Shown in pieces: positions 7,519 to 14,624 of a DNA stretch of 30,153 bases. The stretch is from MA-ANB-1 sp040878225. Its GTDB lineage: Bacteria > Actinomycetota > Acidimicrobiia > Spongiisociales > ZC4RG35. Where the stretch lies: positions 1-30,153 of the forward strand of contig JBBDMR010000047.1 of the NCBI GenBank assembly GCA_040878225.1. The letters are read 5' to 3'. Below the pieces are notes generated by a model. That model worked only from the letters and a program-made list of their open reading frames with translations. It was not told the DNA's origin and did not search any database. The translations under genes and the position numbers were made by a program. Positions within the stretch are counted from its first letter, which is position 1; the number at the start of each line of letters is the position of its first letter.

Positions 7519-7557
7519 CCAGAAAAGAAAAGACCCGGCCCTCTTCAGGGCCGGGTC
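7519..7557 (-). terminator. Intrinsic terminator after jag
   Basis: A perfect 11-bp stem (arm GACCCGGCCCT at 7532-7542 and its complement at 7547-7557) encloses a CTTC loop. Read on the - strand it is followed by the T-rich run TCTTTTCTTTTC, the form of a factor-independent terminator. It lies 32 bases after the jag stop and should end the rpmH-rnpA-yidD-yidC-jag transcript. Confidence 0.85.
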
Positions 7558-7589
7558 CTAAACTACCTGGAAAGCAGGACTCTTTCGAG

Positions 7590-8498
7590 CTACTCCTCTT
7601 CTTCCCCGGACCCAGCATCGTCCCCGGACTCAGCATCGTCCCCGGACTCAGCATCGCTATTTGCCGCCAGTACCACATAACGGCGGGGTGGTTCGCCTTC
7701 GGAGTAGGAGGTAACGGTTTCACTGGCCGCGGCTGCGTCGTGGATCACTTTACGGTCTGCTGAGCTCATCGGTTCCAGGATCAGCTCTCCGCCGTCAGCA
7801 GTCAACTGGTCAATCAGCTGGTTTGCATAGATAGTCAGGGCTTCACGACGTCGTTCGGCATAACCGGCAATATCGAGCCGGAGACGAGCAGAATCGGCGG
7901 CATAACGCTGCATAACCGTCCGGGTCAGTTCGTGGATTGCGGAGCGAACCGATCCTCTAACCCCGATCAAGGCCTCGGTCTGTTCCCCGTTGATATCGGC
8001 AACGATGACATCGTCCTCGATCCGGGTGACGACCTCGCCCTCGAGGCCGTATACGTCGACGAGACCTTTGAGAAAGTCCGCAACGATTTCGGTCTGCTTC
8101 TCGATGGAGAGATCTTCTCGATCGTCTTCCTTCTTGTCGGGCTTGTTACGACTCATGTCGCGTCCCCTGTTTCCTTTGTTTCCCGGCGATTGACCCTGGT
8201 TTTCCTGGGTATTCTGTTCGTGACGACCCTTCCCGCCACCACCGCGACGGCCTCTGGGCTCTGAATTGGCTGACTCTTCAGGGTTCTTCTTACCACGATC
8301 ACGACGTCTTCTGCTTGGCGCAAGGCGTTTTACCTGAACAATCGCATCGGTTCCGCCCATACCGAGGAAGCCACGTTCCGGCTCTTTGATCACCGTCACC
8401 GCGAGCTGCTCCCGATCAACGACACCAAGTTCCTGCATCGCGGCCTCAACCGCGAGGTCAACGGTCTTTGCTCTGACCTCTATCTCAACGTAACTCAA
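7590..8498 (-). CDS. jag: Jag/KhpB RNA-binding protein
   Basis: The 302-residue protein has a Jag_N domain (about residues 1-57, with KEPERGFLGMGGTDAIV), a highly charged Arg/Gly/Asn-rich linker (about 58-130), a KH domain with an IGVRGSVRSA loop (about 140-200) and an R3H domain (about 200-275, including RRREALTIYANQ), then an acidic tail made of DAESGD repeats. KhpB homologues bind RNA and influence cell division and envelope synthesis; the gene almost always follows yidC. The start is the TTG at 8498, placed 8 bases after a GGAGGAAG ribosome site that overlaps the end of yidC; upstream in-frame sequence would overlap yidC by more than 270 bases. Confidence 0.92.
   Translation of the reverse strand: MSYVEIEVRAKTVDLAVEAAMQELGVVDREQLAVTVIKEPERGFLGMGGTDAIVQVKRLAPSRRRRDRGKKNPEESANSEPRGRRGGGGKGRHEQNTQENQGQSPGNKGNRGRDMSRNKPDKKEDDREDLSIEKQTEIVADFLKGLVDVYGLEGEVVTRIEDDVIVADINGEQTEALIGVRGSVRSAIHELTRTVMQRYAADSARLRLDIAGYAERRREALTIYANQLIDQLTADGGELILEPMSSADRKVIHDAAAASETVTSYSEGEPPRRYVVLAANSDAESGDDAESGDDAGSGEEEE
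7613..7656. repeat. 18-base tandem repeat in the jag 3' end
   Basis: The unit CAGCATCGTCCCCGGACT is present twice in full plus a partial third copy, with degenerate sequence before it. It encodes the acidic C-terminal DAESGD hexads of Jag and probably varies in copy number by slippage. Confidence 0.85.
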
Positions 8499-8499
8499 G

Positions 8500-9357
8500 T
8501 TACTTCCTCCTGCGCCTGCGGCGCTTATCTGCGGCGCCCGGTTGCGGTTTGCTCTCCCGCGGCTCGTCGGTTTCGGCCGTCGGTTTCCCGTCGTCCTCCG
8601 AAGCCGAGCCCGGTGATGGTGGGCGCCCGTCGATCTTGAAAATGAGGACCTGCTGTCCGAGGCGGAACAGGTTAGAAGTGGCCCAGTAGAGGCCGAGCCC
8701 GGCCGGGAACCCGTAGGAGATAAACCCAATGAACAACGGCATAATTTTGGTGATTGCCTGAGTTGCGCCGGCACCGGGCTGACCGGTGGGACGCTCCTGC
8801 CCGTACATTGAGTGCCACTGCTGTACGTACTGGGTGACCACCATCGCCGCCATCAATAGCAGGTAGGGGAGAGCGGTGACCAGGCCGCCTTCGCTGAGCG
8901 CCTGAGAGGGGGAGGTGCTCAACTCCAAACCGAGGAACAACTCGTCTACCCCGCTGGCCAATTCCATCCCGAGCGCGGTGTTGGAATCCATGAATCTCGT
9001 TGGATCACGGAGCAGCGTGAACAGCGCGAACCAGATCGGCATCTGGACCAGCATCGGGAGCAGACATCCTCCGGGGGTGGCACCAGCTTCCTTCTGCAAC
9101 GCCATCAACCGGCGTTGCATTTCCTGGGGATCGTCTTTGAACTCGGCTTGAATTTTCTTGATCTTTGGCTGGATCGCCGCAAACGCACGGGTCGACCGGG
9201 TCTGCTTCAGCGTCAAAGGGAAGACCAGGATGTTGATAGTGATGGTGAGGGCGATGATGGACAGTCCGTAACCCCACCCTCCACTGAAGGTAGAGGTGAG
9301 CAGTTGGTAAAAGAAGGCCAGGATCGAACCCAGGATCTGAGCGATGAAGTCAAACAT
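8500..9357 (-). CDS. yidC: Membrane protein insertase YidC (Oxa1 family)
   Basis: The 285-residue insertase is of the short form without a large periplasmic domain. The first membrane segments are at about residues 5-25 and 30-50 (LSIIALTITINILVFPLTLK), followed by the cytoplasmic hairpin (QPKIKKIQAEFKDDPQEMQR) and the conserved GGCLLPMLVQMPIWFALF helix. Two more helices follow around 155-215. The C-terminal tail is hydrophilic and ends in a run of arginines, the type that binds ribosomes. It helps insert and fold inner-membrane proteins. The ATG shares its A with the yidD stop, and jag begins just past its own stop, so these genes are co-translated. Confidence 0.96.
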   Translation of the reverse strand: MFDFIAQILGSILAFFYQLLTSTFSGGWGYGLSIIALTITINILVFPLTLKQTRSTRAFAAIQPKIKKIQAEFKDDPQEMQRRLMALQKEAGATPGGCLLPMLVQMPIWFALFTLLRDPTRFMDSNTALGMELASGVDELFLGLELSTSPSQALSEGGLVTALPYLLLMAAMVVTQYVQQWHSMYGQERPTGQPGAGATQAITKIMPLFIGFISYGFPAGLGLYWATSNLFRLGQQVLIFKIDGRPPSPGSASEDDGKPTAETDEPRESKPQPGAADKRRRRRRK

Positions 9358-9602
9358 CAGGTGGATCTCCAGTTCTCAGGCACCGGGTCGTATCCACCAT
9401 CCCGCAGCGGATGGCATCGCCCCACCCGTTTCATCCCGAGCCAGACACCTTTGACCACTCCGAATCTGGTGATGGCCTCGGCGGCATACGTGGAGCAGGT
9501 GGGGGAGTAGCGGCAGTTCGCGCCCAAACCGGGACTTACCAATTTTTGGTAAATCCGGATCAGTCCGACGAGTAGGTTACGGGGGCGAAGCGCTGCGATC
9601 AC
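9357..9602 (-). CDS. yidD: Membrane protein insertion efficiency factor YidD
   Basis: The 81-residue protein carries the YidD family core: IRIYQKLVSPGLGANCRYSP followed by PTCSTYAAEAI, with conserved cysteines, then a GRCHPLRDGGYDPVP tail. It is a small membrane-associated protein that aids the YidC/Sec pathway. The GTG start at 9602 overlaps the rnpA stop as GTGA and gives the normal length; an earlier in-frame start at 9665 would overlap rnpA by 67 bases with non-conserved residues. It sits between rnpA and yidC, the standard order. Confidence 0.93.
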   Translation of the reverse strand: MIAALRPRNLLVGLIRIYQKLVSPGLGANCRYSPTCSTYAAEAITRFGVVKGVWLGMKRVGRCHPLRDGGYDPVPENWRST

Positions 9603-9948
9603 TCCGACAACTCCTGAGGGGACAACTCCTGAGGAGTCAATTCCTCGAGGGCGCGGTTCAGCCACCCCATCAAGGTGGGGTGGGAGGCATCTACGATCGA
9701 CTTGCGGGCGATGATCACATAATCCATTGCTGGTTGAAGCTGTACATCTCGAACAGTATGACGTAACCGTCTCTTGACCCGGTTTCGCGCAACCGCACTA
9801 CCGATGTTCTTCGAAACCGTCAGGCCCACGCGGGGTGGGCCCTCGTTACCGCCGGCGGCCACGAGAACGATGCCGCCGACGGTCCTCCGTTTCCCTTCTT
9901 TCAGTACTCTACGGAAATCCCGTGGGGCCCGAAGGGAGACAACGTCAT
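9599..9948 (-). CDS. rnpA: Ribonuclease P protein component with no in-frame normal start
   Basis: The frame ending at 9599 encodes a clear RNase P protein: SLRAPRDFRRVLKEG, then RVGLTVSKNIGSAVARNRVK with the RNR motif. It assists the RNA subunit in tRNA 5' maturation. Conserved residues begin near 9936, but in this frame no ATG, GTG or TTG occurs before the GTG at 9862, which would delete the first 25-30 conserved residues. The natural-looking ATG at 9948-9946 overlaps the rpmH stop as ATGA, but it is in the wrong frame and reaches a stop after 15 codons. One added base within the first five codons would restore a normal N-terminus. A sequencing indel, a real frameshift or programmed slippage are the options. 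The coordinates given include the out-of-frame ATG; the conservative in-frame call is 9599-9862. Confidence 0.85.
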
Positions 9949-10079
9949 GCTGCGAGACGCTTACGGCCTTTCTCGCGACGCGATTTGAGCACGCTCCGGC
10001 CGGCTCGGGTTTGCATCCGATTCCTGAAGCCGTGCCGGCGCTTGCGACGCCGAACTTTTGGTTGGTATGTCCTCTTCAT
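9945..10079 (-). CDS. rpmH: 50S ribosomal protein L34
   Basis: The 44-residue basic protein has the full L34 signature: MKRTYQPK start, RRRKRRHGFRNRM centre and GRSVLKSRREKGRKRL end. The length is exactly that of the family. It is the first gene of the operon rpmH-rnpA-yidD-yidC-jag and lies about 29 bases downstream of the predicted transcription start of a strong promoter. Its stop codon overlaps an ATG (ATGA) that should start rnpA but is out of frame. Confidence 0.97.
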   Translation of the reverse strand: MKRTYQPKVRRRKRRHGFRNRMQTRAGRSVLKSRREKGRKRLAA

Positions 10080-10114
10080 AGAAACACTCAAGGGTAGAGG
10101 TGGTGAACCACCAC

Positions 10115-10143
10115 AGGATATGGTCCCAACCCCAGGTAGTCAA
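10115..10143 (-). promoter_or_regulatory. Promoter of the rpmH operon
   Basis: On the - strand a TTGACT -35 element (10143-10138) and a TATCCT -10 element (10120-10115) are separated by exactly 17 bases. Both are close to the housekeeping sigma consensus. The predicted start is near 10108. The GGTGG/CCACC hairpin at 10099-10112 would span or follow that start. Confidence 0.75.
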
Positions 10144-10182
10144 AGCGAGCAAGCGACCGAAGGGAGCGACGCGAGCGGCTTG

Positions 10183-10245
10183 TTCCCCCAGAGACGAAGT
10201 CGAATGGGGGAAAGGTACCTCTCGGCCCGAAAGGGCCGAGAGGTA
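10183..10245. repeat. Two abutting strong hairpins
   Basis: The first hairpin pairs TTCCCCCA (10183-10190) with its complement at 10205-10212 and has an inner GAC-GAA-GTC mini-stem. The second, three bases later, is a perfect 13-bp stem (arm TACCTCTCGGCCC at 10216-10228, partner at 10233-10245) around a GAAA tetraloop. Neither is followed by a T-run. They could be parts of a structured RNA, a repeat element or a rho-independent-like barrier. Confidence 0.7.
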
Positions 10246-10331
10246 AGGGGGACTGAGACTCTACGAGTTGAGATCTCTCGCGCCCCAGTCGCGACCCAAG
10301 CGGCGTTGGCGAGAACGTGCCCCCCTCCCCA

Positions 10332-10346
10332 CCGGCCTTCGGCCGG
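10332..10346. repeat. GC-rich hairpin
   Basis: CCGGCC pairs with GGCCGG around a TTC loop. It sits among C-runs and G-runs that can form several alternative foldings with the neighbouring palindromes. Confidence 0.6.
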
Positions 10347-10382
10347 CGGTACTCCCCCAATCGCTTCGCTCTGGTGGGAGAG

Positions 10383-10405
10383 TTGGGGGGTCGCCCCCCT
10401 TGCAA
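10383..10405 (-). repeat. Palindromic repeat, inverted partial copy of the 24.8-kb element
   Basis: A G6-TCG-C6 palindrome followed by TTGCAA matches, in reverse complement, the core of the two repeats at 24795-24832 and 24907-24944 (GCAAG, a run of G, CGA or CGGA, a run of C). The ATCCCCCCGACAGG part of those copies is missing here. Confidence 0.55.
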
Positions 10406-10408
10406 TGT

Positions 10409-10439
10409 CAGGTCGCGAAGAAAGGGGACAGGTCGCGAA
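10409..10439 (+). repeat. Short direct repeat upstream of dnaA
   Basis: CAGGTCGCGAA occurs at 10409-10419 and again at 10429-10439, a 20-base period or about two helical turns. Such spacing suits a dimeric regulator, but no binding protein can be named from sequence. Confidence 0.5.
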
Positions 10440-10528
10440 AGATTGCCGAATGGGGGTTCGGGCGATTGTGGACCCGAAAATGGCCGCGCCTTAATCTGGA
10501 AAATATCGCTGCTACCTGGGTTTTTGCC

Positions 10529-10739
10529 TGTGGACACCCTGGGGGCAAGTCTTCCACAGCGCTGATTCTCGCGGTCTTGACGGCACCGGAGGACCGCCCG
10601 ATACTCGCCGGTCTGACACAACGGGAGCATCCGACTTCCCCGTCATGATCTCATGGCAGAGGATTCGCTTTCGATGACAACAATATGTCCGGCGGTTGAA
10701 CGCAAGGCTTTCCACAGGTGTGGACGGCGCTGTGGACAA
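10529..10739. promoter_or_regulatory. DnaA boxes upstream of dnaA
   Basis: The best box is TGTGGACAA at 10731-10739 (reverse complement TTGTCCACA, the actinobacterial preference). Weaker ones are TGTGGACAC at 10529-10537, TCTTCCACA at 10550-10558, CTTTCCACA at 10708-10716 and TGTGGACGG at 10719-10727. Three sit in the leader just before the dnaA start, fitting DnaA autoregulation or a second origin subregion. Confidence 0.65.
10577..10605 (+). promoter_or_regulatory. Probable dnaA promoter
   Basis: TTGACG at 10577-10582 and GATACT at 10600-10605 are spaced by 17 bases, giving a predicted start near 10612 and a leader of about 150 bases. DnaA boxes lie on both sides of the promoter. Confidence 0.55.
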
Positions 10740-10762
10740 CTCCGGCGGGAGGAGTGAGGACC

Positions 10763-12160
10763 TTGGCACAAGCGCTTCGCGCCGAAGACAAGTGGAAACA
10801 ATTCAGAGAAGCGGTTCAGGCCGGGGTCTCGAAGTCGAACTGGCAGACCTGGCTATCGCGCATCGATGTCGACCTGGTCGAGGACCCACCTACCCTGATC
10901 GTCCCTTCGGAGTTCCACTTGAAATGGATCCAGGACAAGCACGGCGACCTCATCCAGGCCGCATATCACCGAGTTTTCCACACCAAAGAGTTGCCCTTGT
11001 TCCGGGTAGTCGAAGGCATGTCACCCGAATTGCCTCTCGAGCCCGCCGACGATGTCCTCGAACAACTGCCCGCTTCGATGCAGAAGGCAACCACCGGTCC
11101 AGAGACGAATCTCATCTCCCGGTACCAATTCGAAAGTTTTGTCGTCGGACAGTCAAACCGGTTCGCCTGGGCTGCGGCCATGGCCGTAGCCGAGCAGCCC
11201 GGCGCCCACTACAACCCGCTCTTCATCTACGGGGCGGCCGGCCTCGGCAAGACCCATCTACTGAACGCTGTGGGGCACCACGCTTCGGAGATGTACTCCG
11301 ATCTGGTGGTGCGCTATGTCTCCTCTGAGAACTTCCTGAACGACTTCATCGACTGTATCCGCCGCAAACGCGCCGAAGATTTCAAGCATCGCTACCGGGG
11401 AGTCGATCTTCTCCTGCTCGATGACGTCCAGTTCTTCGAAGGCAAGGAGCAAATCCTCGAGGAGTTCTTCCATACCTTCAACTCTCTCTACGAATCCGGG
11501 AAGCAGATGGTCATCAGCTCCGATCGACACCCGAGGAATCTCTCGTCGCTGGAAAGCAGGCTCCGCAGTCGTTTTGAATGGGGCCTGCTCACCGACATCC
11601 AGCCGCCCGACGTGGAGACAAGGCTGGCGATCTTGAAGACAAATGCCGAGTTCGCACCCCGACCGGTCCCGATCAACGTCCTCGAGTACATCGCTGGGTT
11701 GGTCTCGGACAACATCCGTGAGCTCGAGGGGGCCCTCACCCGGGTCACCGCGTGGTCGGCCCTCAACCGGCGCGATATCGACCTCGACACGGCGCAGCGA
11801 GTCCTCCAGGACATGGTGACGGCCAACGAGCCTGTCACGCTCGGGCCTGAAGAGATAATCCGGACAACCGCCACTTCGTTTGGATTCTCGGCCGAAGACG
11901 TCCTCAGCCCGAGCCGTCGTCAGCCCCTGGTCATGTGCCGGCAGGTTTCGATGTACCTGTGCCGGGAATTGACCGACCTTTCACTTCCCAAGATCGGCGA
12001 GGCCTTCAACCGGGACCACACCACGGTCCTCCATTCGGTGGAGAAAGTGAAGCGCGTCCTGCGGTCGGATCGGGCGGTGTTCGACAGGGTCACCCAGTTG
12101 ACACAGGACCTGAGGAAAGGTGAACGCATATCCACAGCCAACGAAGTCATCCACAGATGA
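10763..12160 (+). CDS. dnaA: Chromosomal replication initiator DnaA
   Basis: The protein of about 465 residues has all DnaA domains: domain I (DKWKQFREAVQAGVSKSNWQ), a short linker, the AAA+ domain with Walker A GAAGLGKTH near residue 157 and Walker B LLLLDDVQF, and the C-terminal DNA-binding domain with the signature LPKIGEAFNRDHTTVLHSV. It binds DnaA boxes and opens oriC. I place the start at the TTG at 10763 because GGGAGGAG at 10747-10754 is then 8 bases upstream; the in-frame GTG at 10754 overlaps that site and the GTG at 10718 adds non-conserved residues. It lies between DnaA-box clusters on both sides, suggesting self-regulation. Confidence 0.96.
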   Translation: MAQALRAEDKWKQFREAVQAGVSKSNWQTWLSRIDVDLVEDPPTLIVPSEFHLKWIQDKHGDLIQAAYHRVFHTKELPLFRVVEGMSPELPLEPADDVLEQLPASMQKATTGPETNLISRYQFESFVVGQSNRFAWAAAMAVAEQPGAHYNPLFIYGAAGLGKTHLLNAVGHHASEMYSDLVVRYVSSENFLNDFIDCIRRKRAEDFKHRYRGVDLLLLDDVQFFEGKEQILEEFFHTFNSLYESGKQMVISSDRHPRNLSSLESRLRSRFEWGLLTDIQPPDVETRLAILKTNAEFAPRPVPINVLEYIAGLVSDNIRELEGALTRVTAWSALNRRDIDLDTAQRVLQDMVTANEPVTLGPEEIIRTTATSFGFSAEDVLSPSRRQPLVMCRQVSMYLCRELTDLSLPKIGEAFNRDHTTVLHSVEKVKRVLRSDRAVFDRVTQLTQDLRKGERISTANEVIHR

Positions 12161-12305
12161 CCCTTGTTTGTGCACTTTCCGTCCCCAGGGGCTTCAACAG
12201 CCAAACAAGCAATGACTACCGTGGTTGTCCGGGCCTATCCACAAGTCCACAGCCCTCTACTACAACTAATACTCTTTAAATGAATAACTTGAGAAGTAAA
12301 AGAAG
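12128..12305. other. oriC: Replication origin oriC (DnaA boxes plus AT-rich unwinding region)
   Basis: Boxes one mismatch from TTATCCACA are ATATCCACA (12128-12136), TCATCCACA (12147-12155) and CTATCCACA (12235-12243), with a weaker AAGTCCACA at 12243-12251; all point the same way. The first two lie inside the end of dnaA. They are followed by a strongly AT-rich stretch at about 12255-12300, unlike the GC-rich surroundings, which would serve as the unwinding element. Location between dnaA and dnaN is the usual actinobacterial oriC site. Confidence 0.82.
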
Positions 12306-12317
12306 GGACCACCACCT

Positions 12318-13400
12318 GTGAGAATCCGTGCCGAGCGAGACGATCTCGCAGATGTTTTCACCAGAGCCAACCGGGCTGTAGGCACCCGGACCGCGTTGCC
12401 GGTGCTGCAGGGATTGCTCTGTGAGGTCTCAGGAAACACGCTCCGGGTCACCGGCACCGACCTCGATGTGACGGTCAAGACTTCGGCCGAGGTGGACGTG
12501 ATCGAAGAGGGCCGCGCTGTCATCCCGGCCCGTCTCCTCTCCGAGGCAGTTCGGAAGATGCCTCAGGGTGAGGTGACGATCGGCGTAACGGAGAGTGAGA
12601 TCGAGATCCAGGGGAACGGGCCCCGCTTCAACCTGCGGCCACTCAATGTCGACGATTTCCCCACCCAGGAAGACCTAGTCACCGACGGTGTGGAGGTAGA
12701 TGGCGAGGAACTTGCAGACGCCATCGCCCAGGTGACGATTGCTGCATCGGGTGATGGCGCCCGGCCAATTCTGACCGGGGTTCTTTTCGAAGGCACTGAT
12801 ACGGGACTGCGGATGGTGGCGACCGACTCGTACCGCCTGGCCAAGAGAGAGGTGCCTGGTGTCGGACTCGAGGGAACCGGTCTGGTGCCGGCTCGTGGCC
12901 TCCGTGAGCTTCCGAGAACCATCGGGTCGACCAAAGTGACGGCGCAACTGAGGGAACGGGAGGCGGTGTTCAGCTCGGACAAGGGGATGCTTCGCCTCAG
13001 GCTCATCGACGGGAACTTTCCCAAGTATCAGTCCCTGCTGCCTGAGTCGTACCCGAATCAGATGGTCGTTGACAAAGAGGAGCTCCTCGATGCGCTGGGG
13101 AGAGTCACCCTCGTTGCCGAGGACCACATTCCGGTGCGGCTCAAGTTGCTCGATGGTGGCGTGGAAGTGACCGTCACCAGACAGGATGTTGGTGGCGAAT
13201 CCGAGCACATTCCGGGGGAGTTTTCCGGCGCCGACGAAGACGTCACCATCGCCTTCAATCCCCGCTACCTCCAGGACGGTGTTGGGGCAATTCACGGGGA
13301 CAAGATCAGGATCCGTGTCATTGACGCCTTCAAGCCGAGCGTGGTCGACTCCGGTGCCGACGACCAGTACCTCTACCTGCTGATGCCTGTCCGGGTCTAG
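12318..13400 (+). CDS. dnaN: DNA polymerase III beta sliding clamp
   Basis: The 360-residue protein has the three-domain clamp fold. The N-terminus (MRIRAERDDLADVFTRANRA) resembles other clamps, GARPILTGVLF marks the second domain with TDSYRLAKREV following, and the C-terminus ends in LYLLMPVRV, matching the usual clamp ending with M-P-[VM]-R. The dimeric ring holds polymerase III on DNA. The GTG at 12318 is preceded by a GAAGGGA site. It lies downstream of oriC, the usual position. Confidence 0.97.
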   Translation: MRIRAERDDLADVFTRANRAVGTRTALPVLQGLLCEVSGNTLRVTGTDLDVTVKTSAEVDVIEEGRAVIPARLLSEAVRKMPQGEVTIGVTESEIEIQGNGPRFNLRPLNVDDFPTQEDLVTDGVEVDGEELADAIAQVTIAASGDGARPILTGVLFEGTDTGLRMVATDSYRLAKREVPGVGLEGTGLVPARGLRELPRTIGSTKVTAQLREREAVFSSDKGMLRLRLIDGNFPKYQSLLPESYPNQMVVDKEELLDALGRVTLVAEDHIPVRLKLLDGGVEVTVTRQDVGGESEHIPGEFSGADEDVTIAFNPRYLQDGVGAIHGDKIRIRVIDAFKPSVVDSGADDQYLYLLMPVRV

Positions 13401-13520
13401 GTGAACCGGTCCGCGTTGACCGACCAAGTCCCCGGCCCGTCACACCTGGATTGTATGACTGTCTTGCAGCGGGCAACGGCCCGGCGTTCGAGATCCTGAC
13501 ATGCAGCGGCGACGGAGTAG

Positions 13521-14624
13521 ATGGTCGTGAAGATTGATTGGATCGTGCTCGGGGATTACCGGTCGTACGGGGAGTTGGACTGGAAACCCGAAGCCGGGGT
13601 GAACATCCTGGTCGGGCCGAATGGGGCCGGGAAGACCAACCTCCTCGAGGCCATTTCCTACATGGCGACGCTGCGATCATTTCGCAAGGCACCTGACGGC
13701 GCACTGGTTGCTGATGAAGCCGAGGCGGCCATCATCAGGGCCGGTGTGTCCTCCGGTGAACGTGATCGGCTTATCGAAATCGAGATCCCGCTTCGCGGTG
13801 CGAGGCGAACGCAGATCGACAAACAACGGCTGCGGCGGACATCCGATCTGCTCGGAGTGCTTCGGGTGGTCGCCTTCCTTCCCGAAGACCTCGATCTGAT
13901 CAAGCGCGGCCCCGCCTACCGGAGGGACCTGCTCGACGAGGTTGCGGTGCAACTCTGGCCCGCAGCTTATGTCGACCAGGCGGATTTCGACCGGTCGCTG
14001 AGGCAGCGAAATGCATTCCTCAAATCCGGCCAGCGCGACCACGCCAGCCTCGACGTATGGGATGCCCGCCTTGCCCAGGCCGGGGGAAAAGTTGCGTTGC
14101 GGAGGTCGCGAGTCGTCGAGGGCATGATCCCTGTTCTCACTGCCGCCTACAGCGAGATCTCGAGCTCGGATGTGGGCGTTGATATCCGTTACGAGACCGC
14201 CTGGCCGGTCGATCGCTTCATCGGGGGCAGCGCGGCAGCGTTCACCGAATCGATGATCGGCAGCCTCAGGGATTCACGCTCCGCCGACTTCGAGAGACGG
14301 ATTACCACGGTGGGCCCTCACCGGGATGAGCCGGTCCTCGTCCTCGACGGTCATGATTCTCGTGTTCACGGAAGCCAGGGAGAGCAGCGGACCATGGCCC
14401 TGGCGATCAAGCTCGCCGCCCACCGGCTGATCACCGAAGCGACCGGGGCGCCGCCGGTGCTCCTTCTCGATGATGTGTTCAGCGAACTCGACCCGGAACG
14501 GTCGGCCGCCCTAGCCGGTGCCCTCCCGGCAGACACTCAGACACTCGTCACCTCGGCGAGGCCCGATGAGGTCCCGGTCGGCGGGGTCATCTGGACCGTG
14601 GACGGAGGACTGGCGCGTGGCTGA
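13521..14624 (+). CDS. recF: DNA replication and repair protein RecF
   Basis: The 367-residue SMC-like ATPase has Walker A GPNGAGKTN (residues 32-40), the RecF region RSFRKAPDGALVADE, the ABC signature SQGEQRTMALAIKLAA and Walker B LLLDDVFSELD. RecF helps load RecA at gaps through RecOR. The ATG at 13521 follows a GGAG site. A 120-base gap after dnaN contains no gene that I can support; the gnd gene found here in some actinobacteria is absent. It overlaps the next gene by 8 bases. Confidence 0.95.
   Translation: MVVKIDWIVLGDYRSYGELDWKPEAGVNILVGPNGAGKTNLLEAISYMATLRSFRKAPDGALVADEAEAAIIRAGVSSGERDRLIEIEIPLRGARRTQIDKQRLRRTSDLLGVLRVVAFLPEDLDLIKRGPAYRRDLLDEVAVQLWPAAYVDQADFDRSLRQRNAFLKSGQRDHASLDVWDARLAQAGGKVALRRSRVVEGMIPVLTAAYSEISSSDVGVDIRYETAWPVDRFIGGSAAAFTESMIGSLRDSRSADFERRITTVGPHRDEPVLVLDGHDSRVHGSQGEQRTMALAIKLAAHRLITEATGAPPVLLLDDVFSELDPERSAALAGALPADTQTLVTSARPDEVPVGGVIWTVDGGLARG

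Larger units (their letters stand above)
10080..10762. other. Intergenic region between rpmH and dnaA
   Basis: This 683-base stretch separates the divergent rpmH and dnaA operons. From left to right it holds the rpmH promoter, a block of strong hairpins (about 10183-10405), a short direct repeat, degenerate DnaA boxes and a probable dnaA promoter. Open frames across it read through palindromes, have unusual composition and match no family I recognise, so I call no gene here. Confidence 0.85.

Noticed and set aside
7511..7723. N-terminal extension of RsmG to an earlier in-frame start
   Set aside because: It crosses the terminator and the jag tandem repeat, encodes repeated LSPGTM, and makes the protein about 70 residues too long.
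9945..10079. Thermus-style arrangement with rpmH nested inside a longer rnpA
   Set aside because: The rnpA frame does read open through rpmH, but it meets a TGA formed by the rpmH ATGA start and contains no ATG, GTG or TTG, so an extended RnpA is not supported.
9835..10494. Long + strand open frame across the rpmH-dnaA gap (about 219 codons)
   Set aside because: It runs antisense through rnpA and rpmH and through palindromes, is Arg/Pro-rich low-complexity sequence, and matches no known family; the openness is explained by high GC.
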